Counted from the first letter of the stretch, positions 46,872 to 57,949 are shown. The stretch is 64,000 nt of DNA from Anisodus tanguticus (GCA_034509755.1 CM067559.1:20070501-20134500); one strand, 5' to 3'. The notes: generated by a model not told the origin, from the sequence alone. Numbers and translations are program-made.

Positions 46872-48334
46872 TGATTTACAACGTTAGTGACCAGCTAACA
46901 AATCCTAAATTACAGGATACGATTAAAGGAATAGAACAAGATTTTGCTATTTCTATTTGCAGTGATTTGCCCACTGTCTTCTGGAACAGGAAGAAACACA
47001 TTGTCGGACTTCCATATGAAGAAGATTTTCGGGAACAAAGTATCCCAACTAAGGCTAGACCATGCCAAATGAATATGGAATATCTGGAAATCTGCAAAAC
47101 AGAGATTGCTTCTCTTATAGAGAAAAGTTTAATCCATCCCTCAAACTCCCCATGGAGTTGTACGGCGTTCTATGTTAGTAAACATGCAGAACAGGAACGA
47201 GGAGTTCCTAGATTGGTTATTAACTATAAGCCTTTAAACAAAGTTTTAAAGTGGATTAGATATCCAATCCCGAATAAAAAGGATTTACTTGATAGATTAT
47301 ATCAATCTAATATATTTTCAAAATTTGATTTAAAATCTGGATTTTGGAAAATACAGGTCAATGAATATGACAGGTATAAGACTGCCTTCACAGTTCCATT
47401 TACTCATTATGAATGGAATGTCATGCCTTTTGGACTAAAAAATGCTCCGTCTGAATTTCAACATATCATGAATGACATTTTTACCCCTTATAGTGGTTTT
47501 ATTATTGTTTACATTGACGACATATTAGTCTATTCAAAAACCATACAAGATCATATAAGACATCTTGATATTTTAAAGAAAATTATCATTACTAATGGTT
47601 TGGTTATCTCTAAACCAAAGATAAGTATTTTCCAGACTAAGATTAGATTTCTTGGTCACAATATTGAACAGGGAAAAATCATTCATATTTATAGGAATAT
47701 TGAATTTCCTTCTAAATTTGTTGATGAAATTCTATATAGGACTCAATTACAAAGATATCTAGGAAGCCTAAATTATATTTCTTCCTATTATAAAAATCTT
47801 TCTGTGGATGCAGTTGTTTTATATGACAGACTGAAAAAGACTGCCACTCCTTGGACAAATGTTCATGCTGAAGCAGTAAAAAAGATAAAGAAGAATGTTC
47901 AAGCTTTGCCATGTCTTATGCTTGCTAACCCAACTTGGGGAAAGATTATTGAAACTGATGCCTCTAACATTGATTATGGTGGAATTTTGAAACAGATAAA
48001 TCCCCAAACTAAGCAGGAATACCTGGTTCGGTATAATTCTGGAAAATGGACTAATTGTCAAAAGAATTATGCTACCGTAGCTAAATAAATTTTTGCTATA
48101 GTGAAGTGTGTCTTGAAATTCCAAGATGATCTTTATAATACAAAGTTCTTTATAAGAACAGACTGCAATGTAGCTAAATTCATGTTCCAAAAAGATTTTA
48201 AACATGATGTTTCTACACAAATGTTTGCAAGATGGCAGGCACACCTAGCCCCATTCGATTTTGAAATTCAATATCTAAAAGGTGAAGATAACTCACTCCC
48301 TGACTTTCTCACTCGTGAATTTTTACAGGGATAA
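46790..48334 (+). pseudogene. EPRV reverse transcriptase and RNase H, plus copy
   Basis: It follows protease after the frame change. RT motifs: PSNSPWSCTAFYV, PRLVINYKPLNKVL, FSKFDLKSGFWKIQ, FGLKNAPSEFQHIMND, and intact catalytic VYIDDILVYS. RNase H has ETDASNIDYGGILK and RTDCNVAKFMFQKDF and ends DFLTREFLQG at 48334. A single stop codon (TAA 48086-48088) sits where the minus copy has Glu. Otherwise the RT-RNase H frame is open, so this is the best-preserved viral gene in the window. Confidence 0.88.
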
Positions 48335-48335
48335 A

Positions 48336-49708
48336 ATGCGTCTAGAATGGCCGCCACCTACTCCTAATAGGGGTAGAGGAAGAGGTCGAGGTCGAGGAAG
48401 GACTGATCCTCCTAAGAATACTCTGAAAGTAATACTTACGGAAGAAGAATCAACTAGCCAACAAGGCTCATATGCCCAAATATTCTTACAACAAGAAGAT
48501 GACAGTAACCAATATTTGGTCCGACCACATGAGGAAGTTATACTTCTTTTAACTCATGAAGATAAAAACTATCTAAATGACCCATGGATTCTTATGAATC
48601 GTTATGTAGAAAATTTCTACCATCCTTTCAAAGAAGGAAACAACAGGATGTATTATGAATATATCCTCACAGCAACAAGTACTACTGAAATCACTTCTTA
48701 CCCTGAGCATAGGACGGGAGTAGAAAAGAGCTTCTCCAAGTTCTACCTAAAGAAGATTATATCTCCGTATGAATGGGGAATTAGCCTATTTCGATCAAAG
48801 GAATTCATAATTCCCAGAACTGATATTAAAATGGCGTTCAATTATTATGACTACATTGACGCTTTTACTTATACATTTTATTATGAATATAAAAAGCATG
48901 GTCATACTTGGTGGATTAAAATTAATCCAGAAATCTTCAAGAACAACCAGAATGGCCAGTTACTTCCAGGATGGATATTTCCATGGTGGAACATTGTGGG
49001 ACCTGAAATTCAGGTTTTACCAAAACCTTATATGGATTATTATAAGGAATGGATCCAGTTGACACCATGTGTCTCTCCTAAAAACCCTTCTGATTATATC
49101 GAAGGATCTGCATCACTATTCTTTTCTATGCAGACAGGTACCCCATGGATATGGAAGTGGATCCCTGAAGCAGGAAGAAATTCACATGGCATATTATGTC
49201 TTAAGAGGAAATTCCTCTGTAAATTCTGGTTTAAATTACTGGAAAGCGACAAAGAAAATCCAACTCGCAAATATGGATGACAGTTGGAAGAAGAAATTAC
49301 TTCTCTTATTAAAACTTTAAAATCTATTCATCATATGAAGAAAGAGGCCAAAGAAGAAGATTCTTTCTTCTCTAAATTAGAAAAATCTATCAGGATGAAG
49401 AATCCTCATACATCAGAGGAAGAACTGATGACTGCTTACCTTGATAAGGTAAAAATAGACTTTGTTAAAATTTTAAGACAAAGATTGATGACAGTCCCTA
49501 TTCAGAGACATCAACAGCTTCCATGAAAGAAGCAACAGACGACAATCCTTATGGTTGCCTAGGAGGAGAATCTCAGCCGTTGGAAGATTATACCTACCAA
49601 CCCACGACAGAAGACCTGTTCGACAGCTTGATTGAGGCGGTAAAGGAAAAGGCAAAAGCCAAACAAGAAGACAAAAGCGCCCGAGGAAAGGAGAAAATGA
49701 CCGAATAA
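48336..49708 (+). pseudogene. EPRV ORF2, plus copy, unknown function, frameshifted
   Basis: The ATG at 48336 lies one base after the RNase H stop, suggesting coupled translation. The N-terminus has GRGRGRGRGRTDPP, then an aromatic-rich region (FNYYDYIDAFTYTFYYE, HTWWIKINPEIFKN, LPGWIFPWWNIVGPEIQ). The first frame ends at 49280. The protein appears to continue after shifts through MEEEITSLIKTLKSIHH (49284-49526) to an acidic and Lys-rich end GKEKMTE at about 49705. No enzyme motif is visible. It occupies the place of the unknown ORF2 of florendoviruses. Confidence 0.7.
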
Positions 49709-49773
49709 AGTGATGGGTCCTGCCCAACATTAATAATGGAAGGAAATACTGAAGAGACATATTCGTCGCCACA

Positions 49774-49812
49774 ACTTTAATAAAGTTATTTCGACTTTAA
49801 TAAAGTCATTTG
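49774..49812 (+). repeat. Duplicated CTTTAATAAAGT motif upstream of the viral promoter
   Basis: Two copies of ACTTTAATAAAGT stand about 20 bases apart, each itself a palindrome. They lie about 150-180 bases upstream of the TATA box and could be a transcript-end signal or a promoter element. Confidence 0.7.
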
Positions 49813-49949
49813 TTTTCTTTTACTTTTACTTTTCAGAAGATAAGATGTCTTTATCTTCTTTTAGTAAAGTTTTTTTTGGAGTTTTGTAATTATTTAGAGT
49901 CCTTTACTATTTATTTTACACATTGTAAAATGAATTGGAGTCCGCATTC

Positions 49950-49990
49950 ATCTATAAAAGGGGACATACGTTCATTAGGATAGGGGGGAC
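49950..49990 (+). promoter_or_regulatory. EPRV pregenomic RNA promoter (TATA box)
   Basis: TCTATAAAAGGGGACATACG (TATA at 49953-49959) lies in the intergenic region after ORF2, where caulimovirids carry their full-length transcript promoter. The start would be expected about 30 bases downstream near 49985. An AATAA-type signal at about 50024 (TGAATAATAACATTGG) could end the transcript on a second pass. Confidence 0.7.
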
Positions 49991-50455
49991 AGAAAAACAA
50001 AAAAATGAGCATTGTAAATTCTCCTTTGAATAATAACATTGGAATTCGCTCACATCCTCTCGCTTGATTACAATTTTAGGTATACTGCTCCCCCTTTACT
50101 TATTTTGTTATTTTCACTAATGATAGGCTGATAAGCCTATACTGTCTAAGAATGCTCTAAGATAATATGTTAGAATAAGGAAAGGGTTTTATCTTTGAAG
50201 AACTAATCACTAAGGGTCATGATATTGTCTTAATAGTTATACTCTTATCGTACGGGGTGCCCTATCAGCCGTCGCCGATGTTAGGCATAAAGGCATTTTC
50301 ACGGGCCGTTTTACGTATTGATCTATATATTACTATTAAGGTATAACATGGTAAAATCCCATGGGTGAACAGTTCTATTAGAGATTTCTGACTCTTTCCT
50401 TTATTCATTCTTGATCTAAGATTAAGATCCTTACAGACCTATGTATCAGGGTCGA
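49991..50455 (+). other. EPRV leader with a possible tRNA-Met primer site at its end
   Basis: Noncoding sequence after the promoter, with a small hairpin (ATAGGCT and AGCCTAT, 50123-50140). At 50441-50454 ATGTATCAGGGTCG resembles the TGGTATCAGAGCC primer site with a few changes. Its distance of about 450 bases from the predicted RNA start fits a caulimovirid leader. Viral similarity then gives way to copia sequence. Confidence 0.45.
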
Positions 50456-50580
50456 GTAGGGGACAAAGGAGGGTCGATCAGTGGAAGGTTCGACCGAGAG
50501 CTAGGTGGTGCCTGGTCGGAGACAACGCTGGACACTGCAGTTGACGGAGCTGCTGGAGCAGTTTCTGTCGAGGCAGTGAA

Positions 50581-52000
50581 CTACTGGTGGTACATCGACT
50601 GGACCATGGGGGACAAAGTAGACTCATCGAGAAATGTGTAATCCATGGTTTGAAATTTTTGAAGATTTGAAAATGGATAGTTCACCTCGTCAAATGTGAC
50701 GTGACGTGAGACAATGATTTTACGAGTGGCTATGTTATAGCATAGGTAACCCCAATGATTAGATGAAAAACCAACGAAGACACAAGGCGTGGTATGTGGG
50801 GCTAGTTTGTGGTGTGTGGTGGAGGTCAGGTTGGGGTAGCACAGGCAACCAAAAATGCAGAGTTGGTCATAAGATGGGAACCTATGGTATAAGATTTCAA
50901 TTGGGGTCTTATTTTGGAGAGTGTTGGTTGGTAAAATATTAAGGAGGTACTCTACCATTCTAACAGCATAGACCCAGAATGGCGGTGGAAGACTGGCATG
51001 AAATAGAAGGGTACAAACTATGTTATTAATGGTACGTATGATTCGTTCAACCTTGTCATTTTGGGAGGAAGAGTAGAGATAGAAAAAATGGAAAACCATG
51101 CCATGTTTAGAGCAGAGATTGTGAAATGCCGAATTATTAAATTCACGTCCATTATCACATTGGAAAGATTTTATAGATTTTTCAAATTGTATTTTAATGA
51201 ATTTTTAAAATTCAAGGAACTTGGCAAAAACTTCAGATTTGAATTTCAACGGGTAGATCCATACAAAATGTGAAAAATCATCTAATACTAGATAGAAATG
51301 TGACCCAAGGAACTAACAACCAGAGATGTCCATAAATTAGCATGAATAATATCAAATAGAGAAAAAATAACACTATTGGATGACATAAATGGAGGACGAG
51401 TATGCTTGCTAAGCGGGCAAGAAAAAAAGTGTTGGGCAAGTTTCCCATTATTACATTAAATACGCTTATTAGTCCAAAGAATATTAAAAACAGGGTCTCC
51501 GGGGTGTCCGAGTCTGTTATGCCAAGTTGACGGAGAGATAGCATCAAGGGAGATAGGGTAGTGTGGTCTAACAGCGGAAGATTGAGTGAAGGGGTAGAGG
51601 TCTCCCACACTATTGCAGTGCGTTAGAATTTTCCCCGTATTGAGATCCTTCACAAAAAAACAAAAGGGTCAAATTCGACAGACACATAATTATTGCGAGT
51701 GAATTTTCTAACAGAGATTAAATTTTTAATGATGTTAGGGGTGTAAAAGACATGATTTAGGGAGAAAGGTGGGTGGGGATGTTTGGTATGGGCGTTATCG
51801 TAACATTCAATTGGAATGCGGTGACCATTGCCAACAGTAATAAATTGAGGACACTTTAACCGAAGAATTTAAGATAAATTACCTGATAACCGGGTGAGAT
51901 GGAATGTGGCTCCGGTGTCCATATACCAATTTTCATCGGGTTGTTGAAGGTTCAAAGTATTGAAAGCCTGACCCAAATCAGTGGGGCCCAGGTTGCTGAC
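50581..52000 (-). pseudogene. copia protease and integrase of the split element, broken
   Basis: Integrase and linker at 50581-51099: KVERIIRTINNIVCTLLFHA, RMVEYLLNILPTNTLQNKTP, HKLAPHTTPCVFVGFSSNHW. The zinc region at about 51540 has WHNRLGHPGDP. Protease lies at about 51970-51700, with degraded DTGATFHLTR at 51920-51890. Frames change near 51278, 51456 and 51660. Confidence 0.8.
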
Positions 52001-52380
52001 TTGCGGTTGCTGAGGGACCGAAATCATATGTGTCTGTTGCTGATGCTGGTGGGCCTGCCTGGTGGCTGGGGCGGAGCCTAAGAGACCTGGTGACCAAGCC
52101 TACTGGAACTGGGCCCCTGATATTGGGTAAGGGCATGCAGGAGAGGTCCAATTCCCGGTATTGGGCCAAGGTTATTGTCCAGCCCACTGAAAATAGGGAG
52201 CAGGGGTTGGGCATGGTTGTTGGTTTTGGTGGCCCTTTCCGCAGTCCTTTCCTTTTTTGTTATTACCGCGGCCTCAGCCGCCACGCCCTCCACTATGGGA
52301 CTGTTGTTGGTGGTGGTCTTATGGTGGTGGCTGGGTAGTGTTAGCCGCCGGTAGTGCCATTCCATCAATGGCTAACGCCT

Positions 52381-52957
52381 TTTGATTTTTCGATAAACCA
52401 GCAATCAATTAAAGTACCATCTTGGTTTCTGAAATAGATGTCCCGACGTTGGAAAGTTGGTCGGCTATGAGTTTCAGTTGTTTGCAATATTCAGACATGT
52501 TGTTAAAATTCTCGAGATGCGTATTGTTGAACTGCTCTTCAAAATACACGACCCGAGTATTTTATTATCCTGAAAGATTTCTTCTAACCGTACCCAAAGG
52601 TCACGTGTTGTAGCACTTATTTTCATGATAGTACACAACAAGTCGTTTGAGATGGGGCTGTATATCCACTGTTTGACGATGGCGTCAAGGCGACGCCATG
52701 TCGAGTCGGCAATATCAGTGGGACGAGGAACAAAGTCATCAATATGGTCTAGCACATTGTACGCACATGCGTAAATATAGAACAGTTCTGTCCATATGGA
52801 ATATTGACAGTCTTCTTGGTCAAGAATTATAGGGATAGAATTCTTGATGTTGGTAACGGCGAGAGCCAGATGAAAAGAAGACGATGAGCGCGGTGGGGGG
52901 GTTGTCAAAAGTACTAGTGGAGGAACCAGAATTAGTGGGGGAAGAGGGACGAGACAT
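52381..52957 (-). pseudogene. copia gag of the split element, broken
   Basis: It starts at the ATG at 52957 (MSRPSSPTNSGSS), with one frame change before SSFHLALAVTNIKN. The UBN2-type core reads ILDQEDCQYSIWTELFYIYA, RRLDAIVKQWIYSPIS and LWVRLEEIFQDNK, and then the frame shifts near 52560. It aligns over its length with gag at 37324-38015. Confidence 0.8.
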
Positions 52958-53051
52958 GGTGGCCGTCGACCGAGAAGAAAGTAGAGAGAGGGTGGTGGTC
53001 GGTGGCTTTGGGAGTAGAAGAGTAGGGATTAGGGTTTGACTCTTGATACCA

Positions 53052-53204
53052 TGTAAGTTTGGAATAATCTCCCTTAGCGATTCCTTTCATTAATCACAAT
53101 ATATATAGTTGTACAGAGGATGATTCCTAATACAATAAGAATCCTAAGTTACCTTAAATATATATCTATCATAATTACAAAATATACTATGATTTTCTCT
53201 AATA
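53052..53204 (-). repeat. 5' LTR of the split copia (153 bp)
   Basis: It starts next to the PBS and shares ATTCCTTTCATTAATCACAA, TATATAGTTGTACAGAGG and CCTAAGTTACCTTAAATAT with the 207-bp LTRs at 33601 and 38163, but lacks about 50 bp in the middle (the duplicated TTGATTCCTAATA portion). It ends CTCTAATA. Confidence 0.85.
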
Positions 53205-53684
53205 GATGGGATTTATAGTCGAACAATTTATGATGGATATTGGAGAGGATGATGTTTGATGGCTTTGAGTCTGCGAGAAACAATGGGAGGATCCATTCGA
53301 AGTAGTTGTTCGAGGTTAACTTTTTACTTTCACTTAGTTCTATTTTTTTGTACAGTACTTTATGACATAAAGCAAGAGATAGTATGTAATATTAATCCCA
53401 ACGTATTTTAGTGCACTGTGTTGCCCTTTTTATTAATTCCAATGTATAACCTTCAATAAGTAAATAATTCTTTCAAATATATAATTCTATGCTTGATTAA
53501 ATTATAAGGTTTAATATTTTACCTAAATTTAGGAGTTTAAAATAAACTAAGATTTTGCTTATATGATTTAATTTCACATTGGATAAACTGTGTTTCAAGA
53601 AATGTTGCGCTTCCTTTTCATAGATTGTCCGCCTTTATTACAATTTTTTCAAAGACGGGGTAATAAACCTCATGGAGAAAACTG
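53205..53684. other. Spacer with a possible TS SINE tail
   Basis: TTTTAGTGCACTGTGTTGCC at about 53409-53430 resembles the 3' end of the TS SINE; nothing else of a SINE is visible. The rest is AT-rich with no gene. Confidence 0.4.
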
Positions 53685-53866
53685 TCAGGGCCAAGCTATA
53701 TGTATGTAAAATTCCTTCATTCTTAATCACAGATCTTGGGTTCGAGTTCTGGGTATGAAATCGTCTTTGTTAGGGTACTCCCAATATGGAATTTTTCAGC
53801 GTGAATCTGGATTTAGTCAGACCTCAATGTGCGTATCGGATGCTAACTGAAAAACAAAAAGAATTA
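53685..53866 (+). mobile_element. tRNA-derived SINE, decayed
   Basis: A box B-like GGGTTCGAGTTCT is at about 53740-53752, followed by TGGGTATGAAATC, GGGTACTCCC, GCGTGAATCTGGATTTAGTC and a GTATCGGATGCTAACTG end with an A-rich tail. This order is that of a common plant SINE type. The 5' end and target duplication are not clear. Confidence 0.55.
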
Positions 53867-54034
53867 TAATCGACTAAATATCAACGTTCAATTATTAATG
53901 TGCAACACACGTTTGTAGAGACTAGTAATCTTAATAGTGTCAATGGTGTGTTAAACACCAAGAATTAGGAAAATAAAGTGAAACCACCATTTGAACGAGA
54001 TTGGAGTTTTCGTTGGCGTTGAGCCTAAGTATAA

Positions 54035-54345
54035 AATGGTGGTTTGGTAGCTGGTTAGAGTTATGGAAGCATTAGTTATACATGGATTAATAATGAGGAA
54101 ATTTATATATTATTTTATGCAGGTTTAATTATTCATATATTAGTTATTCCACCTTCTATCCTGCATATATAAAATGATACGCATCATAACTTATACATGT
54201 ATTACTTATACTAGTTTTTAAATTACAAACCAAGCACGATATTAATTTTATACATAAATAACTTACCAGCTAACTAGTTATAAACGTATTATTACCTATG
54301 CAGAATTTAATACCTGCATAACTCACCTCCAAACCAGTTATCAAA
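54035..54345. mobile_element. MITE-like element with imperfect inverted ends
   Basis: The left end has TTTGGTAGCTGGTTAGAGTTATG; the right end, reverse-complemented, has TTTGATAACTGGTTTGGAGG then TGAGTTATG. The inside is AT-rich without coding capacity. Several internal repeats of TTATACATG-like motifs are present. Confidence 0.5.
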
Positions 54346-55998
54346 TGAGCCCAAAATACTTAAATGATTAGATTGAGGTATTAATGACTCTTTGTTGATG
54401 AAAATATACTATATTATGTAGTTTGAATATTATGAGACGTACTGAAGGATACGTTGAATTTGTTGAGGTTGTTGGATGTCGAAAAAATAATTTGGGCGAA
54501 GGTGAGGTAGGTTAAGATTTAATCTTTCTTGAGGTGTTTTCTCTAAGCGCATAATTTTAAATAATATGCAAATTATTTGTAAATGTGAATTCATACTTTT
54601 CTAACGAGAGCGGGCTTCACTATGTATTGTAAATCTTATTGCATATAAAGTACTATTTGATTTTCAAATAATATGTTGAAATGAAAAAAATATGGTTGAA
54701 GCTAATTGTTGGAATTGGTACTTGAAATGAAATGTTATAAGTTTATAAAAACTTATGTTGGTGTCAAATGCATGAATTGTGATTTGAACAGTGATTTCAA
54801 ATTATTTTGACAAAGTAATTCATTGAAGTGATATATAGTTCGAATGTTATACATTCATTGTTATTTATGATTTTGAGAGTCAAATGATTTGAAATATCGT
54901 TTGTTGAATATTTTGAGTTCTAAATTCTCACTTAATAAATGCTTTGACATGATTTAAGGATGGCATTACATTTATAAATGTATCAAATGTTGGAAACAGT
55001 CCATGAGAGCCATGGTTTGGCAAAAATAAATGGTGAAAGCTGAAGTATGTTATGAACCTATTTTTGGCTTATTACAAATATATATCGGGAGTTACTTGTG
55101 ATGGGACATGACAACCGAGAGCGTTTGTCGAGTAGTAATTTCTCATTCTTGAAAAATTACATGTGCTAGTGTAGAGACGTAGGCAAAACTAATGGTGAAG
55201 TCAACGGGTTAAAATCTCCCATATGTCGGCAAATGATTGTTACTAATTTTTAGCATGGTTAAGTTAACTCGCATGGCACCGTGGAAAATCATCTCAGCAA
55301 GTAGGCTCAAATTATGTACACCTAGTGTTGCAAACTCATGTTAGTATTGGTATAGTACTTCCGATGAAATTAAAAGAAGAACTTAAATACATTTTAATCT
55401 TAAGGAGCCGAAAGTAATTTTAACGATTTATTTCTTTTGAGATGGATTTGAATGATTTTATTTATATCATGTTCAGGTATAAAGTTATGCCATTATTGTA
55501 GGAAGTTTATAAGCAAAGATTGATTTGCAATGGATATACACTTTACTTTTTATTTCGAATGTCAAAATTGTGATTTCATATAACTTTTATTGTTTAATAT
55601 AATATATTTAATGGTTGAATTATTATAAAGTCGTTTGTCATCTTGTGATAGAGATGCGATCATAGTATTATGAGGGTGTATTCAATCCTCAGGTAATTTG
55701 ACGGAGAACAGGAATACAAATGTCCTTGTTCATACATAGGCTTCCCTAATACGAAATGAGCCACTTCAAATAGGTTAATTGTTCCGCCCTAAAAATAATT
55801 ACCTAAAAAAATATGATGCACCCTGAATTGAATTCGACGAATTATTTTTTCTAGAGAGATTTTTTTAGAAAGGAAAGGTCAACTGGAATGGAAGCCAATG
55901 GATGGGTCCTACCACAAATTTGAATCATCGGGTGATCGCTAAATTAAGCTAAGCTTCACACTACTCTTACCATTAACCAATTTATAAACACTACTTAG
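54346..55998. other. AT-rich spacer, no gene recognised
   Basis: No open frame with recognisable content and no clear repeat boundaries. It separates old repeats from the LTR starting at 55999. Confidence 0.4.
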
Positions 55999-56494
55999 TA
56001 TAAGATTTTGTTGGGTTCAAAACACATAAGTAGGCACAGCGGAAGTTTAAAATTTTGTTCTACTTACCCCAACAATTTCTTCTGGTATGGTTATATGACA
56101 ATCAAAACCTGTAACATAAAATAAGAACACTTACATGTTGTAATAACTGGAGTTTTTACTAAAGGGTGGACACGCGATTCCCTTTTTTAGTGTAAGCACA
56201 ATGCTACGGTGTATTACTCTATCAAGAAAGCCAGGAAATGTTGGAGAGAGTTTTATCCTAGACTCTAAGTCTAGAATTACTTTGTATAATAAGTGTATTT
56301 AATAACAATGACGTTGTGTTGTATTTATAGTTAAAATTAGGTCACAAATCAGATTAGGGTTGGGCTCTAAACCTAGCCCAAAAACCGAGGTGCAATGGGC
56401 CAGGCAGACTGACCCACTGTCGGGTCGGCGCCGCGACTCAGCCTAGCAGGCACTGCGGCGCCTTACATCAATAACGTTTTCTCATTTTTCGTTT

Positions 56495-56500
56495 AATATA

Positions 56501-56534
<34 letters not shown>

Positions 56535-56543
56535 AATATATAT
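56495..56543. repeat. TA dinucleotide microsatellite in the 3' LTR
   Basis: About 24 TA units with small interruptions. The matching site in the right LTR (63875-63893) has far fewer units. Confidence 0.95.
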
Positions 56544-57483
56544 TCAGCACATTAAATCCAAAATTCAATTTTGACTTTAATTAAATAATTTCCATCTAAT
56601 AGAAATTATCCCATAGTTATTATCAATTTAAATATCTCGATTTCAAATAGAATATTTAATATTTTCTCAATACACCATTAGATCGAAGAGACAATCGACA
56701 TAGTGTGACCCTATAGGCCTTCATATATCGATACTAATCCAATTAAGGTCCATACGGAACTCCTAGACAGAGCCGTACGACGAACTCAATATATGAAGTA
56801 CGTTTACATGAATCCAACAAACATAACCTTTATGTGAGATGATAAATTCCTTTCATTCGCGATACACTCGATCAAGCTTTGAATTTGCCATGTGTCTATC
56901 CAAATGGCTTGATCACTTTATCTCATCTATATTAGTCGACAACTAGACCATATTCTAAATATGTCTCTTGCATTGGCCAATGACTTGGTCGACCTAATAT
57001 CACTGAGAAGTTGAGTGCTCTCTCTTGAATATCCAATCGAGGAATGAATCCTATTCTTGGCTCAACTACCACCTTAGTTTACATCATAATGCACCCAACA
57101 CAAGCCACATCTTATCCTATAAGGAGTTTAAGCTTCGGACAGGGTCAAAGTACATTACTTAGTAAATAAGGTGCGTATTGACCTCAAGTCAAAGGACCTT
57201 TATCTCCCACGCGCTGATAACACTTTAGACATGTATAACAAATAGTTTATCAGCAGGGTATACCAATACTTTCCAAAAGTATTCATGTGTCCATCACGAG
57301 TAACCATTACTCGTAGCAGGTGAGACTTGCCACATTCTCCAAGAATGTGATGCAGACCACACGTCGACTTATAACATATCATCGATATCCCATTCTCGAT
57401 GATCATTAGTCGAGGCTATTTTGAGAGTTACGTTCTATTATTAATATCTCACTCTATTAATGACAATGTAAGCTCAAGGGATG

Positions 57484-57619
57484 CACATTAATGAATAATT
57501 ACAAACAATCAAATAATAATTCAATAATTGCAAATGTCATCAATATTAATCCACATTAATGAATAATTACAAACAATCAAATAATAATTCAATAATTGCA
57601 AATATCATAAATATTAATC
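57484..57619. repeat. 68-bp tandem duplication in the 3' LTR
   Basis: CACATTAATGAATAATTACA begins at 57484 and again at 57552, and the copies match almost fully through CAATAATTGCAAAT. Whether the right LTR has it is outside the window. Confidence 0.9.
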
Positions 57620-57949
57620 TTATTAATAATACGAATGTGTTCAAGTATATTATGTCCCTATTATAGATTGTCTCTAGGACATATATACTTTCAATCTCCC
57701 ACTTGGCCTAGAGCCAATCTCCAACGTATCTAATGCCCATGTTTTCAAAATGACCATTATGCTTAACTAATATTAATGGTTTAGTAAATGGGTCATCTAG
57801 ATTATCATCTGTGGGAACATAGTCTAATCTTATTTCTTCAGTTTCCACCATCTCCCTTAGTATGTGGTATTTCCTTGGTACATGCTTGTTTCTGTTTGTT
57901 GATCTTGGTTTCTTAGCTTGCGCAATCGCACTAGTATTGTCACAATAAA

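Larger units (their letters stand above)
41697..50455. mobile_element. Endogenous pararetrovirus (Caulimoviridae), two copies in head-to-head arrangement
   Basis: Minus strand 41697-43503: RT, RNase H and ORF2 of one copy. Plus strand about 43569-50455: movement protein end, capsid, zinc knuckle, protease, RT, RNase H, ORF2, promoter and leader of another copy. The copies differ (for example ORF2 lacks 15 nt in the minus copy), so this is not a recent inverted duplication of one sequence. The gene order with a separate last ORF resembles florendovirus-type EPRVs. There is no integrase, as expected. Frames are broken in both copies. Confidence 0.85.
50456..53204 (-). mobile_element. copia element, 5' half (5' LTR, gag, protease, integrase); interrupted by EPRV
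   Basis: From right to left: LTR 53052-53204, PBS (GATACCA ending 53051), gag, protease, integrase, and the integrase-to-RT linker, where EPRV sequence begins. The RT half continues at 41696-40640. Close to the intronic element throughout, for example in TVRxVEYLLNILPT-type integrase sequence, but with older-looking changes. Together the two halves are one element with a viral insert. Confidence 0.85.
55999..57693 (-). repeat. 3' LTR of the large copia, 1695 bp
   Basis: It aligns with 63392-64000 from its left edge: TTGGGTTCAAAACACATAAG, CCCCAACAATTTCTTCTGGT and GGGTGGACACGCGATTCCC are shared. The inner end is CTTTCA at 57693, before the polypurine tract. It contains a TA microsatellite (56495-56543) and a 68-bp tandem duplication (57484-57619). 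A GC-rich block near 56410-56465 (GGGTCGGCGCCGCGACTCAG) is shorter in the right LTR. Confidence 0.88.
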
